Under the pieces are notes generated by a model. That model was not told where the DNA came from, did not search any database, and saw nothing but the letters and a program-made list of their open reading frames with translations. Positions 8,481 through 15,944 of a stretch of DNA of 64,000 nucleotides are shown here, in pieces (position 1 is the first letter of the stretch; every line of letters starts with the position of its first letter). The translations under genes and the position numbers were made by a program. This DNA is from Paenibacillus lautus NBRC 15380 (lineage in GTDB: Bacteria; Bacillota; Bacilli; Paenibacillales; Paenibacillaceae): assembly GCF_004000945.1 (NCBI RefSeq), contig NZ_BIMF01000011.1, positions 62,001 to 126,000 of the forward strand, given 5' to 3'.

Positions 8481-9017
8481 TCATCCTTTGTTCACATTAA
8501 GTTTTGACGATTTCTTGGCATTATTAAATCTATGTATTCCATATTCCTTAAAATCTGAAGAAATAATTGATTCCCTAAGAGGACATAAATTGGGTGTAAC
8601 CCTTAATTCAATTCCCTTACTTAATAGTCGTTCCACCAGTCTATCAACTTTCTCTACGCCAATTGGCTTTACGGTTTGGTAGGAAATATAATATCCTGCA
8701 GTCTTATCAAATATTTCAAACCCCTCGTCCTCGAAGTGGTACTTATATAATGTTTGTTCAACGATTCTTCCATACCAATCACTTTCTACAGTTACAATAA
8801 TGTCAGCAAACGTGTTATTAAAAAATAATTCATTGTTTTTCTCACTGATATCCTCTGTTCTTCTACATACGATTCGCGGACAATCCCTCGGGAAGTAATA
8901 TGAGAATTCATGTTCCTCATCTATTGCCCAAACCACTGCCGGAAAATCCGATCGGTTCTGATTTTCTCTTGGGATGAAGATTTCAATATCAGCCTCTTCG
9001 CTAAAATGAAAAAGCAT
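8481..9017 (-). CDS. DUF6886 family protein
   Basis: An intact 178-residue cytoplasmic protein. It begins MLFHFSEEADIEIFIPR and contains FPAVVWAIDEEHEFSYYFPR and TAGYYISYQTVKPIGV, the pattern I associate with DUF6886, a Bacillales family without known function. The C-terminal part (LSKGIELRVTPNLCPLRESI, then YGIHRFNNAK) is also typical. It stands downstream of the transglutaminase-like gene in the same direction, in a run of small accessory genes. Confidence 0.8.
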   Translation of the reverse strand: MLFHFSEEADIEIFIPRENQNRSDFPAVVWAIDEEHEFSYYFPRDCPRIVCRRTEDISEKNNELFFNNTFADIIVTVESDWYGRIVEQTLYKYHFEDEGFEIFDKTAGYYISYQTVKPIGVEKVDRLVERLLSKGIELRVTPNLCPLRESIISSDFKEYGIHRFNNAKKSSKLNVNKG

Positions 9018-9095
9018 TCATGCACCTCATTTTTATATATGTATTTCTGTAATTCCGTATTCAATTACCGCCTTTTGCTTGCTGCCTTCATAAGT

Positions 9096-9695
9096 TCACT
9101 CACTCAGGTCTTCTGGTAATCCGCCTAGGTACATCTCCATACCATTTGAATAGGTTTCTAGTGTTTTAATAATGAGGGGGTGAGGCTGATCGTAATTAAT
9201 CTTATAATCCTTCTCGCCATATTCTTTCCTCATGGGAAATGCTAATCTCTCCTTATCTATTGAAAACTGTGCATTTACGCCCTCCTTATTTCCTCTTCCG
9301 TCTAACCGTATCCACCTGTCATATTCCTTCAAATACACTGTATTCAATGCATGTATGCAGTACCCATCCTCGGGTTTATCGAATAGGGTTATCCTTTGAT
9401 AACAAATGCCTGAAGGTATACCCATTCCACGCAGTATTCCTGCTAACAAATGAGATTTGGCATAGCATATTCCATGTCTTTTGTTCAATACTTCAGAGGC
9501 CTTCCTTGTTACTTCATCGTTTTTAATATCAAAAGAATGATCAATCTGGTCGCGCACAAATTCAAATGCTGCTTTTATTCTTTCGATTTCAGTTTCTTCT
9601 GTAAAAGATAAGATCACATCTTGTATTTGAGCATCAAAATAATCAATATACTCAGATGCCTGTAGATAAGCTTCCATTGATGATAACTGCTTCAT
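9096..9695 (-). CDS. Transglutaminase-like domain protein
   Basis: 199 residues, no signal peptide. The transglutaminase-like (papain fold) triad can be placed. The cysteine is in NKRHGICYAKSHLLAGILRG (about C77), the histidine in GYCIHALNTVYL (about H114) and the aspartate in WIRLDGRGNK (about D131). Such stand-alone cytoplasmic proteins are usually assumed to be proteases or cross-linking enzymes, but substrates are unknown. A structured palindromic element (9728-9890) lies directly upstream, and the gene sits in a series of unrelated small genes separated by similar elements. Confidence 0.82.
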   Translation of the reverse strand: MKQLSSMEAYLQASEYIDYFDAQIQDVILSFTEETEIERIKAAFEFVRDQIDHSFDIKNDEVTRKASEVLNKRHGICYAKSHLLAGILRGMGIPSGICYQRITLFDKPEDGYCIHALNTVYLKEYDRWIRLDGRGNKEGVNAQFSIDKERLAFPMRKEYGEKDYKINYDQPHPLIIKTLETYSNGMEMYLGGLPEDLSE

Positions 9696-9727
9696 TGTTT
9701 CTCCTCCTAGTTGTCTGTCCCAATGTC

Positions 9728-9890
9728 AGTTAACGTTCTTGTGCCTACGAACCCCAGAGGCTAAGGGAGCAACGCGACTGGTCCGAAGGACTAAGCCTCG
9801 TAGATCTGTTCGCTGAATTCACTTCACTGTATTCCTCGTCTCGCGAACCAAGGGCAAAGCCCGTAGCGGAGATATATTGTTATATGATGG
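9728..9890. repeat. Cassette-boundary-like structured palindrome, copy E1
   Basis: A 163-base element with outer pairing TAAC/GTTA (9731-9734, 9879-9882) and CTACG/CGTAG (9745-9749, 9862-9866). It has three internal arms: GAGGCT/AGCCTC (9757-9762, 9794-9799), GTTCGC/GCGAAC (9808-9813, 9843-9848) and GGGCAAAGCCC (9852-9862). The same layout with different stem sequences occurs at 10609-10763 and 12065-12248, and in part at 11071-11171. Retained pairing with changed bases points to selection on the fold. Confidence 0.75.
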
Positions 9891-9962
9891 GGATGCCAAC
9901 TTCGATTCACCTACAATAAATCGTTTCTATTTGTTTCTAATTGTAAATTTTTATTTCAGGCT

Positions 9963-9990
9963 TTGATACATTTTTTCATTGTGTTATTAT
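9963..9990 (+). promoter_or_regulatory. Putative promoter of the antisense antitoxin RNA
   Basis: TTGATA (9963-9968) is followed by TATTAT (9985-9990) with a 16-base gap; TTATAT one step on gives 18. Transcription would start around 9998 and run towards the toxin gene. Read by eye only. Confidence 0.5.
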
Positions 9991-9997
9991 ATATGTA

Positions 9998-10111
9998 ATA
10001 AAGACCAAGTGCTGCGAACACTTGGTCAGTACAATTGGCTTGGATGGTTATTCCCTTCCTAGTCAGATAAGAACGAAACCCACCTTCAGCTTCCAACCTT
10101 AGGGTGGGTTT
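9998..10111 (+). ncRNA. Putative RatA/SR4-like antisense antitoxin RNA
   Basis: The inferred transcript of about 110 bases starts after the promoter at 9963-9990. It folds a perfect 9-bp hairpin at its 5' end (GACCAAGTG/CACTTGGTC, 10003-10027) and ends in a terminator (AAACCCACC/GGTGGGTTT, 10076-10111, then Ts). It converges on the toxin gene and overlaps the 3' untranslated part of its mRNA, the arrangement of type I pairs such as txpA/ratA and bsrG/SR4. The 5' hairpin read on the other strand is followed by TTTATT and can end the toxin mRNA. Existence and size are inferred. Confidence 0.6.
10076..10111 (+). terminator. Terminator of the antisense RNA
   Basis: The 9-bp stem AAACCCACC/GGTGGGTTT with an 18-base loop is followed by further Ts up to 10113, directly abutting the toxin stop codon. 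Confidence 0.7.
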
Positions 10112-10204
10112 TTACTTTTTCTTGTTGTTATTAATGTATGTTAAAAGAGCAAGAATGAACGTCCCAAAGAGGAACATGATCGTTAATGCATCTTTAACTT
10201 CCAT
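10112..10204 (-). CDS. Holin-like type I toxin peptide
   Basis: A 30-residue peptide too short for routine gene calling. It has a start MEVKDALTIMFLFGTFILAL and a lysine-rich end (LTYINNNKKK). This is the classic pattern of holin-like type I toxins in Firmicutes: a short polar head, one membrane helix and a basic tail that inserts into the cytoplasmic membrane. AAAGGAGGT lies 6 bases before the ATG (10202-10204), and a good promoter lies at 10260-10288. A converging antisense RNA gene overlaps the 3' end of the message. The pair sits between two structured palindromes, the position that stabilising toxin/antitoxin loci often occupy in cassette arrays. Confidence 0.85.
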   Translation of the reverse strand: MEVKDALTIMFLFGTFILALLTYINNNKKK

Positions 10205-10259
10205 GGCTTCACCTCCTTTCGAAGGGAAACCATGCCCCCCAAGATTCAATTGTAGTTAT

Positions 10260-10288
10260 ATTTTACCTTTTATCACATCTACGTACAA
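10260..10288 (-). promoter_or_regulatory. Promoter of the type I toxin
   Basis: Read on the minus strand, TTGTAC (10283-10288) and TAAAAT (10260-10265) are separated by exactly 17 bases. The message would start about 10253, some 48 bases before the toxin ATG, leaving a leader that contains a strong ribosome site. Confidence 0.65.
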
Positions 10289-10305
10289 GCGTTCCTATCA
10301 TTTTA

Positions 10306-10569
10306 TTAATTACTTTTGAAGGTTTTTGATATATCTATCATATGGATATGACTTTCACTTGCTTCAAATCCAGATCGATCCCCAAACTGTTGAATAATAT
10401 GGTCAATATTGATTTCTATATGATCTTCAGAGTTTTTCTTTATTACAATGCAACCTTCTACCTCCACAAAGTCTGGCCATACTACATCAATTAATTCAGA
10501 TTTATCATGATATTTAAGATCATACGCTCTCTTAAGAATTTCATTGATTGTCTTATTTGATATCTCCAT
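10306..10569 (-). CDS. Small hypothetical protein
   Basis: 87 residues starting MEISNKTINEILKRAYDLKY. I choose the ATG at 10569 because AAGGA stands 8-9 bases upstream; the longer frame would run into the palindromic element E2. The sequence is acidic, with VVWPDFVEVEGCIVIKKNSE and a HIEINIDHIIQQFGD stretch, and has no membrane segment. I do not recognise a family. It occupies one interval between structured elements. Confidence 0.6.
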   Translation of the reverse strand: MEISNKTINEILKRAYDLKYHDKSELIDVVWPDFVEVEGCIVIKKNSEDHIEINIDHIIQQFGDRSGFEASESHIHMIDISKTFKSN

Positions 10570-10608
10570 CGTATCAGTCCTTAAAGATTTATTACTGCGC
10601 CAATTTCG

Positions 10609-10763
10609 CATAACGTTATTGTATTCACGACGCTCCACCACCATTAAGTCCAAAGGACCGCGATGCGGTTAGGTGGTGCTGGTGTGTCCGCCCGGGATCG
10701 TCTCCAGCTTGATCCATGTCTTGGCGGACCGAGGGGCAAATGCCCCGAAGCGTGAAGTTATGT
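10609..10763. repeat. Cassette-boundary-like structured palindrome, copy E2
   Basis: Outer pairs ATAAC/GTTAT (10610-10614, 10757-10761) and TTCACG/CGTGAA enclose three arms: CACCACC/GGTGGTG, GTCCGCC/GGCGGAC, and the hairpin GGGGCAAATGCCCC ending at 10746. The arrangement matches copies E1 and E4 although arm 1 shares no sequence with theirs. The start of the hypothetical gene at 10569 lies only 40 bases away. Confidence 0.75.
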
Positions 10764-10811
10764 ATAGTCAGTCACTTCATTGAACTCTCCACATCGTTCC
10801 TCTTAACAGTC

Positions 10812-10970
10812 TTATTTAGGATTAGTCGAACAACTTCTTCTGTTCCTATATGGTCCGTCAATCAATGGCTTAAAGGCATCCCAATAAGTTCCTAACCCCG
10901 AATTTGTAAATAATTCTTTGATATCATTATAATTTGCTGGACCTATGTATGCGGGTGAGAAATCTGTTAT
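10812..10970 (-). pseudogene. Remnant of an unknown gene (C-terminal fragment)
   Basis: An open frame of 52 codons, bounded upstream by TAA at 10971-10973, has protein-like sequence: DFSPAYIGPANYNDIKELFT, LGTYWDAFKPLIDG, ending RSCSTNPK. It has no start codon with a ribosome site. It fills the interval between elements E2 and E3, so it is probably what remains of a cassette-type gene. Family unknown. Confidence 0.5.
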
Positions 10971-11070
10971 TTAACGTTCACTCACCAAATCGTTATCAAA
11001 ATCATAATAAAATCACAACAATGAAACAAACCATAATTCGTATTGAAGTATTAAGGACCTTTTACTTACT

Positions 11071-11171
11071 TGGCTCCGCCACTTAACCTTACAGGGTTGT
11101 CTGCTGAATTACCTCTTCGAAAAGCCTCTTGTAGACCAAGGGCCAAATGCCCGCGTGATATGTTGTTATCG
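11071..11171. repeat. Truncated structured palindrome, copy E3
   Basis: Only the right part of the element is clear: GTCTGC with GTAGAC (arm 2, one G-T pair), the hairpin GGGCCAAATGCCC (arm 3), and the conserved end ATATGTTGTTATCG. The left end with the ATAAC motif and arm 1 is missing or too diverged. The sequence between 10974 and 11070 shows nothing else. Confidence 0.6.
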
Positions 11172-11215
11172 TTCGTTCGGGACTTCTTCGATTTAGCTAG
11201 AATTAGATTTGTTTT

Positions 11216-12028
11216 TTAAAGCTGTTTTAATGTTTTTATTATTTCATTTGTTATAACTTCAGATCCACTAATATCCAGTAATTTAAAATAGACACTTCGT
11301 AAAAGGTTTTTGGTATTTCCTCTTTTAATCTCATCTTGAGGATACATTCCCAATCTTTCAAAGCCTCCAAGTTGTTGCACCCAATTAATTAAAATATCTT
11401 TCTTTAGAATATTACGTTTTACAATTTGAATAACTACCTCTGCTATCCTATCATCTTCACCGTTTATAAAGTAATGGTTATTAACACAAGCCTTTTCCCC
11501 TATCATTTCTAAAATAATCAATATCTGTTTATGAGAATAATAGGACGAGGCTACAATAGAATCTAAAGCATCAGCTGCATGTGCAATCGAATGTGCCCAT
11601 CCCTTATCTAATATATATCCTCTTAAATCCTTTTCAAGTTCAAAATATAAAGTCACTCTAGAGTAAATATATTCATAATCAGTTTCAGTTAAATAATTGA
11701 AGATATCGTTATAATGTAAAGCAAGCGGTATGAACAAGACTGAAAAAGAACGCGTAAATACTGTATCTTGATCGTTATCACCTATTCCATAGAATAAATG
11801 ATCATCATCTAAAGTAACGTACAACACTTGTCTTACTATTTCTATACTTAGTTCTTGATTCATTATCCATTTACTTAAAGTTCCATAAATGAGCTGATCC
11901 CTTAATTCCTCATCGATCGACCCAATGTGTTGAATCATTTCTTGAACTACTTGATTCATTTCTGTTCCTTTAGGAACTTTATAATTATTATTCCTTACAT
12001 CTCTTAGAAGTTCTTTTATCTTGTTCAT
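11216..12028 (-). CDS. DUF2785 domain protein
   Basis: 270 residues, helical, cytoplasmic. The mix of LYFELEKDLRGYILDKGWAH, SIAHAADALDSIV and later helices is characteristic of DUF2785, found in Bacillales and some other bacteria with no established function. GWAHSIAHAADAL holds conserved histidines that could bind metal, which is inference only. The start MNKIKELLRDV is preceded by AAGGAGAAA. It lies between structured elements E3 and E4 in the same direction as its neighbours. The A+T content is visibly higher than in the housekeeping genes after 12842. Confidence 0.82.
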   Translation of the reverse strand: MNKIKELLRDVRNNNYKVPKGTEMNQVVQEMIQHIGSIDEELRDQLIYGTLSKWIMNQELSIEIVRQVLYVTLDDDHLFYGIGDNDQDTVFTRSFSVLFIPLALHYNDIFNYLTETDYEYIYSRVTLYFELEKDLRGYILDKGWAHSIAHAADALDSIVASSYYSHKQILIILEMIGEKACVNNHYFINGEDDRIAEVVIQIVKRNILKKDILINWVQQLGGFERLGMYPQDEIKRGNTKNLLRSVYFKLLDISGSEVITNEIIKTLKQL

Positions 12029-12064
12029 ATATTTCTCCTTATTTTAGATATCTCCCGAATCTCC

Positions 12065-12248
12065 GATAACGTTTATGTATTCCCGAACCCGAGAACCTTA
12101 AGGCCCGAAGGGCCGGTCGCGGCGCGGTTAGGTTCGCAGGGTTGTCCGCCAACGCTTCCCTGTACCTCTGAATTCGCTCCGCAGTGAAATCCCTTCGCTC
12201 TTGGCGGACAAGGGGCGAACGTCCCGCTGCGGGAATATGGTGTTATGT
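12065..12248. repeat. Cassette-boundary-like structured palindrome, copy E4
   Basis: The most complete copy. Outer stem ATAAC/GTTAT (12066-12070, 12242-12246) plus TATTCCCG/CGGGAATA (12078-12085, 12230-12237). Arm 1 is GAACCT/AGGTTC (12093-12098, 12130-12135) with an inner GGCCCGAAGGGCC hairpin. Arm 2 is a perfect 11-bp TTGTCCGCCAA/TTGGCGGACAA (12142-12152, 12201-12211). Arm 3 is GGGGCGAACGTCCC. It lies between the DUF2785 and GNAT genes. Confidence 0.8.
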
Positions 12249-12282
12249 GATGTCTGCCTCATCTTCGAAAAACTTTCAAAAA

Positions 12283-12714
12283 TTATAAGTACTTCTTAAA
12301 GGCTTTACTCGAATCACCGTCATAACCTAACTTTGTATAGAACTCGTGTGCTTGCTTCCTCGAAGCTCCGCTTGTTAAAAAGACCTTAACACAATCCCTT
12401 GAAATACACAGATCTTCAATATGCTTCATAATGAGCGATCCATAACCTTGACCTTGTCTGTTTCCAGATACAATTACACGTTCTACAACCCCAAAAGGTT
12501 GTGACTCTATCAACGCATCTAAACATAGATGCAGATGTGCAGTGGCAACGATCTCTTGGTCTACTTCGCAAATGAACAAGAAACTATTAGGATTTTGTTT
12601 AATTTCTTCTATTCTATCTTCCAACACTTTTATTTTTGTGTTGTTTGGAAGCAACTCTTTATATAGTCGTTCAATAGCTTCGGCGTCATTTGTTTCAGCT
12701 TCACGAATTATCAT
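12283..12714 (-). CDS. GNAT-family N-acetyltransferase
   Basis: 143 residues forming one GNAT domain. The N-terminal MIIREAETNDAEAIERLYKE strand/helix is followed by VERVIVSGNRQGQGYGSLIM, which contains the acetyl-CoA pyrophosphate loop (RQGQGYG, about 85-91), and by the C-terminal HEFYTKLGYDGDSSKAFKKY. Such enzymes move an acetyl group from acetyl-CoA to an amine; the acceptor is not predictable. It is the first gene of the minus-strand series of small genes separated by structured palindromes. A degenerate relative of these elements seems to lie just upstream (12745-12808). Confidence 0.85.
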   Translation of the reverse strand: MIIREAETNDAEAIERLYKELLPNNTKIKVLEDRIEEIKQNPNSFLFICEVDQEIVATAHLHLCLDALIESQPFGVVERVIVSGNRQGQGYGSLIMKHIEDLCISRDCVKVFLTSGASRKQAHEFYTKLGYDGDSSKAFKKYL

Positions 12715-12744
12715 TCACATTCTCCTCTGTATTTAGGCTGATTT

Positions 12745-12808
12745 CACATAACTCCAAATCCACGAACTTCGCAAATCCCCATCACAATGAGAATCCACGA
12801 AGTTCATG
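12745..12808. repeat. Possible degenerate copy of the structured palindrome (E5)
   Basis: CATAAC (12747-12752) followed by CACGAACTTCG (12761-12771), with a matching inverted CGAAGTTCATG (12798-12808), recalls the left end of E1-E4 (ATAAC then CGAACC). The right end is absent. It marks the boundary between the small-gene series and the SDR gene. Confidence 0.35.
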
Positions 12809-12841
12809 AACACGGCTGAACTCACTCCATTAACGAAACCT

Positions 12842-13606
12842 CTAGATCCCCACCATCACATTCCCGCCACACACTGGGATATATGCCCCGGTAATAAACG
12901 ATGACAAGTCCGAAGCCAGGAATGCCACGGCATTGGCGATCTCCTGGTCCGTTCCGCGGCGCTTCAATGGAACGGAGGCTTCATAGGAGGCGCTGTGTTC
13001 GGTTCCGTTCTCCCGATCGCGGTCGCTGATCGTCCAGCCTGGCGCGACCTGGTTGACGGTGATACCGTGCTCGCCGATCTCTTTGGCGAGCACGCGGTAG
13101 ACGCCGTCCATGCCGCGTTTTCCCGCAACGTAGGCCGACTGGCTCGGAAAGTTTTGGATCGAACATTCGGTGTTGATCCCGATGAAACGGCCGCTTTGAC
13201 GCTCGATCATAGCAGGTACGAAGGCTTTCGCCAGATAGACGCTTTGCATGACGCAGGATTGGAACTGACTCTCGTAATCTTCCGGCGCTTGCTCCAAGAC
13301 GGATGTCCATTGATAGGATTCGACGGCATTGGCAACAATGATATGCGGGAGCGCACCGAAGTGTTCAAGCACCGCATCCCGCATGGCATTCACCGAAGCT
13401 TGATCCGTCACATCGGCTTGCACCGGGAAAGCTCGTCTTCCCATCGACTCTACTTCTCGCTGAAGCTCTTCGGCCTTGGCTTGGCTCCCACGATAGTGAA
13501 TAACCACATCCGCGCCGCATTCTGCTAGAGTTCTGACCATGACGCGGCCTAATTGGCCCGCGGCTCCCGTAATTAACGCAATTTTATCCGTCAAATCCAT
13601 CTTCAT
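12842..13606 (-). CDS. Short-chain dehydrogenase/reductase (SDR)
   Basis: 254 residues with the classical SDR layout. The NAD(P)-binding loop is TGAAGQLG near residue 14, followed by ADVTDQAS and a VANAVES strand (normally NNAG). The catalytic YVAGK is near residue 159, and a GWTISD loop follows. VVIHYRG after beta-2 suggests NADP(H) preference, which is inference. The active-site serine position reads NTECSIQ. The substrate is unknown. G+C is clearly higher than in the small accessory genes to its left, so this marks the return to normal chromosome. It is followed downstream by the palindromic-element region and does not form an operon with it. Confidence 0.85.
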   Translation of the reverse strand: MKMDLTDKIALITGAAGQLGRVMVRTLAECGADVVIHYRGSQAKAEELQREVESMGRRAFPVQADVTDQASVNAMRDAVLEHFGALPHIIVANAVESYQWTSVLEQAPEDYESQFQSCVMQSVYLAKAFVPAMIERQSGRFIGINTECSIQNFPSQSAYVAGKRGMDGVYRVLAKEIGEHGITVNQVAPGWTISDRDRENGTEHSASYEASVPLKRRGTDQEIANAVAFLASDLSSFITGAYIPVCGGNVMVGI

Positions 13607-13780
13607 TGTTCATTCGCTCCTCTACGTTTGACTGGTTATTTTCGCCTATCATACCATAATCCTCTACCAGCAGACATGGCAAAAAAGACCGGAAACGTTC
13701 TCCCAGTCCTCGCCTAAACCTATCAAAGTCTATCTAATCCATGAATCACGGATTATCTACTATACTTGCCAACCTATCCC

Positions 13781-14608
13781 CTAAGGTTCAAAACCCTGCT
13801 GGCTCACAAACAACTGCTCCTCCGGAAACTCTCTGCTAAATCGATCGTAGACCACTTGATAAGCAGTAGGATCGTACCATTCCTGCTCCCCAAGCTCCTC
13901 ATACAGAGCCTGAACTGGCAGTCTCTTCGTACGTTTACCGCCACTGCCGTCCCCCATAAAATAATCGTCGATGCACACGCGATGAACGAGTTGCCGCAGG
14001 ATCAGTGGGAAAGCCTCCGAGCTCGGAAGCACGGGTGCAATCGCTGCTTGAGCGGGAATTCCTGCGTCCCTCAGGAGTGCGAGGGTCTTCAGTCTCGCTT
14101 GGATCGGCGGGGCAGACGGCGTAAAATGTTTGCGTATCTCCTCACGGTCCGTCTCGACCGTCATGCTTACCCGCACGCGTTCTCCTAACTGCTGCAGCAG
14201 ATCGATATCCCGCCGGATCAACGGACTGCGCGTCTGTACGAGCAGAAAATCCGGCGGCTCGCCGACCATCACCTCAAGCAACGCGCGAGTCACCATTTCC
14301 TTGGCCTCAACCGGCTGGTAAGGATCGGTGCTGGAAGACATGAAGATCGTGACGGGTCCCTTGGACTTGGCACGCTTCAGTTCTTTTCGCAATATATCAG
14401 CAGATTCGAGCTTAATGTCGACCCAGCTTCCCCATTCCTGATTGCGGAATATCGATACCGGCATTTGCCGGACATAGCAGTAAGAACAAGCGAAGGCGCA
14501 GCCCGTATACGGGTTCAATGTATGGCTGTATCCATTCAGGAATCCCGTTCCTTTATTGAGTAGGGTCTTCGGCGTTTTATAGTACACTTCATGTTTCACC
14601 TTGGACAC
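13781..14608 (-). CDS. SPL-family radical SAM protein
   Basis: 275 residues. The radical-SAM iron-sulfur motif CxxxCxxC is present at C37, C41 and C44 (GCAFACSYCYVRQ), followed by PVTIFMSSSTDPYQPVE and LVQTRSPLIRRDIDLLQQL. This is the pattern of the SPL family related to spore photoproduct lyase. True SplB enzymes repair spore photoproduct in DNA; this shorter type is widespread and its substrate is not established. It lies 81 bases after the 2OG oxygenase gene in the same direction as the adaptive-response genes, so a DNA repair role is plausible from context. The start is probably the GTG at 14608 behind GAGGTG, though the site is not ideal. Confidence 0.85.
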   Translation of the reverse strand: MSKVKHEVYYKTPKTLLNKGTGFLNGYSHTLNPYTGCAFACSYCYVRQMPVSIFRNQEWGSWVDIKLESADILRKELKRAKSKGPVTIFMSSSTDPYQPVEAKEMVTRALLEVMVGEPPDFLLVQTRSPLIRRDIDLLQQLGERVRVSMTVETDREEIRKHFTPSAPPIQARLKTLALLRDAGIPAQAAIAPVLPSSEAFPLILRQLVHRVCIDDYFMGDGSGGKRTKRLPVQALYEELGEQEWYDPTAYQVVYDRFSREFPEEQLFVSQQGFEP

Positions 14609-14689
14609 ACCTCATTTCTACACTTTCTTCTATTATACTATTTCGCTCCTCCCATCCCATAATGAGTGAGTAAACACACACGCCCCCCT

Positions 14690-15403
14690 CTACTTCGCAT
14701 CATGAAAAATAATCCCGAGGCTGTATCTGGTCCCCGACGTAATCGTGCTGACGCCATGCCGAAGCGTGGTCCGGTAATACCCCCGCGCTCCCTGAACGGG
14801 ACGATGGTTGGTTGGAAAGATTAACCCCGCCCCTTGTTCCAAGGTGATTACATGTCCCCGGCTCTGTGCCCGCGGCCGCTGCTCCATAAGCAGAAACTCT
14901 CCGCCCGTGTAATCGACTTCCTTCTCATTCAGCACAAACACCACTTGAAACGGGAAGAATTCATCTCCGTACAAATCCTGATGCAAGCAGTTATAGCCGC
15001 CCTCTTCATATTTCAAAATCAACGGCGTCGAACGCTCTTGCCCTTGCGCGTGACACATCTCGAGAAACGCATCCAATCTCTCCGGATACCTCTGTTGATG
15101 CCCAAGCTGCGTCAACCAGCGGTTAGCCGTCAGTGCAAGCTCAGGATAGAAGCTTTCCCGAAGCTGCTGCAGCGATTCTGGAAGCGGAGCTTGATAATAC
15201 TTGTACTCTCCGATCCCAAACCGGTACCTAGCCATATTGATCGTGTTTCGGAACCGCTCCTCTTCCGAATATGTGTTGATAATCTCTGTACACTCTTCAG
15301 GCAGCAGCAGCTTTGGAATGACCGCATATCCCTGTTCATCCAGAGCTGCTTGTATCCCTGCCCAATCCAGCCCTGCTATGCGTTGTGGCAACGATTTAGG
15401 CAT
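14690..15403 (-). CDS. 2OG-Fe(II) oxygenase of the nucleic-acid (Oxygenase-NA) type
   Basis: 237 residues. The iron ligands H141 and D143 (NCLHQDLYGDEFFPFQ) and H216 (TLRHGVSTITSG) and the 2-oxoglutarate-binding R226 are all in place. The blocks EEGGYNCLHQDL, YTGGEFLLMEQRPRAQSRG and YSLGIIFHDA match the family known as Oxygenase-NA, which has been predicted to oxidise damaged nucleic acid. The gene overlaps the end of adaB by 8 bases, so translation is probably coupled to an alkylation repair enzyme. This supports a role in removing alkyl lesions, but it is not AlkB and activity is unproven. Confidence 0.85.
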   Translation of the reverse strand: MPKSLPQRIAGLDWAGIQAALDEQGYAVIPKLLLPEECTEIINTYSEEERFRNTINMARYRFGIGEYKYYQAPLPESLQQLRESFYPELALTANRWLTQLGHQQRYPERLDAFLEMCHAQGQERSTPLILKYEEGGYNCLHQDLYGDEFFPFQVVFVLNEKEVDYTGGEFLLMEQRPRAQSRGHVITLEQGAGLIFPTNHRPVQGARGYYRTTLRHGVSTITSGTRYSLGIIFHDAK

Positions 15404-15944
15404 ACTTCATAGACTCCCTCATCCTGGCTCGCTCACCCTCAAGCTCCAGCAGCCGGGTCTTCATGGCAAGCCCCCCGCGATACCCCGTCAAAGCGCCGCT
15501 TTTGCCAATTACCCGATGACAAGGCACTGTTATCAGCAGCGGATTAGCTCCAATAGCCGCTCCTACAGCTCGAACCGCTCCCGGCTTTCCAATCTGGTTG
15601 GCGATGTCAGAATACGTAAAAGTCTGCCCATACGGGATCTGGCACAACGCATTCCATACCGCCATCTGAAAAGCGGTCCCCTTGTAATCCATAGCCAACT
15701 CAAACCGATCGCGCTTCCCCTGAAAATACTCCACCATCTCGGCGGCATACGACTGCATGGCTTCATCATTCTTCACGAGTTCACAGCCAGGGAATTTCGC
15801 TTGTACCCAGTCCTCCAACTCTGTTAAAGGCTTATCCTGTGATCCGACGTAACATAAGCCCTGCTCCGTGGCCGCGATGTATACGCTCCAGTTATCATGA
15901 CGCAGTTGAGTCCAGTTCATGGTAATTGAATTATTGGATTTCAT
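15396..15944 (-). CDS. adaB: Methylated-DNA-protein cysteine methyltransferase
   Basis: About 182 residues. It takes the alkyl group from O6-alkylguanine onto its own cysteine, a suicide reaction. The active site PCHRVIG is present, with the acceptor cysteine about 55 residues before the stop, followed by LTGYRGGLAMK, the DNA-binding wing region. The start is placed at the ATG at 15944 (MKSNNSITMNW), overlapping adaA by 14 bases; an upstream in-frame start at 15962 exists. Adjacent adaA and the overlap copy the adaA-adaB operon of Bacillus subtilis, where both rise after alkylation damage. The name rests on that gene order as well as sequence; ogt would be an equally fair symbol. Confidence 0.9.
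   Translation of the reverse strand: MKSNNSITMNWTQLRHDNWSVYIAATEQGLCYVGSQDKPLTELEDWVQAKFPGCELVKNDEAMQSYAAEMVEYFQGKRDRFELAMDYKGTAFQMAVWNALCQIPYGQTFTYSDIANQIGKPGAVRAVGAAIGANPLLITVPCHRVIGKSGALTGYRGGLAMKTRLLELEGERARMRESMKYA

Noticed and set aside
10104..10319. 71-codon plus-strand frame over the toxin locus
   Set aside because: It is the complement of the 30-residue toxin and its promoter; the minus strand has the ribosome site, promoter and peptide signature.
9728..12248. CRISPR array or REP-type repeats
   Set aside because: Elements are 100-185 bases long, kilobase-spaced and divergent in sequence, with whole genes between them; not short identical repeats with spacers.
9728..12248. Direct naming of the palindromes as integron attC sites
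   Set aside because: The terminal GTTAT(G/A/C)(T/G) motif deviates from GTTRRRY, the fold has three arms rather than a simple attC hairpin, and no integrase is seen. Kept as cassette-like only.
13766..14188. Plus-strand open frames over the SPL gene (and similar ones over other genes)
   Set aside because: Shadows of well-supported minus-strand genes, with Arg/His/Leu/Ser-rich composition typical of antisense frames.
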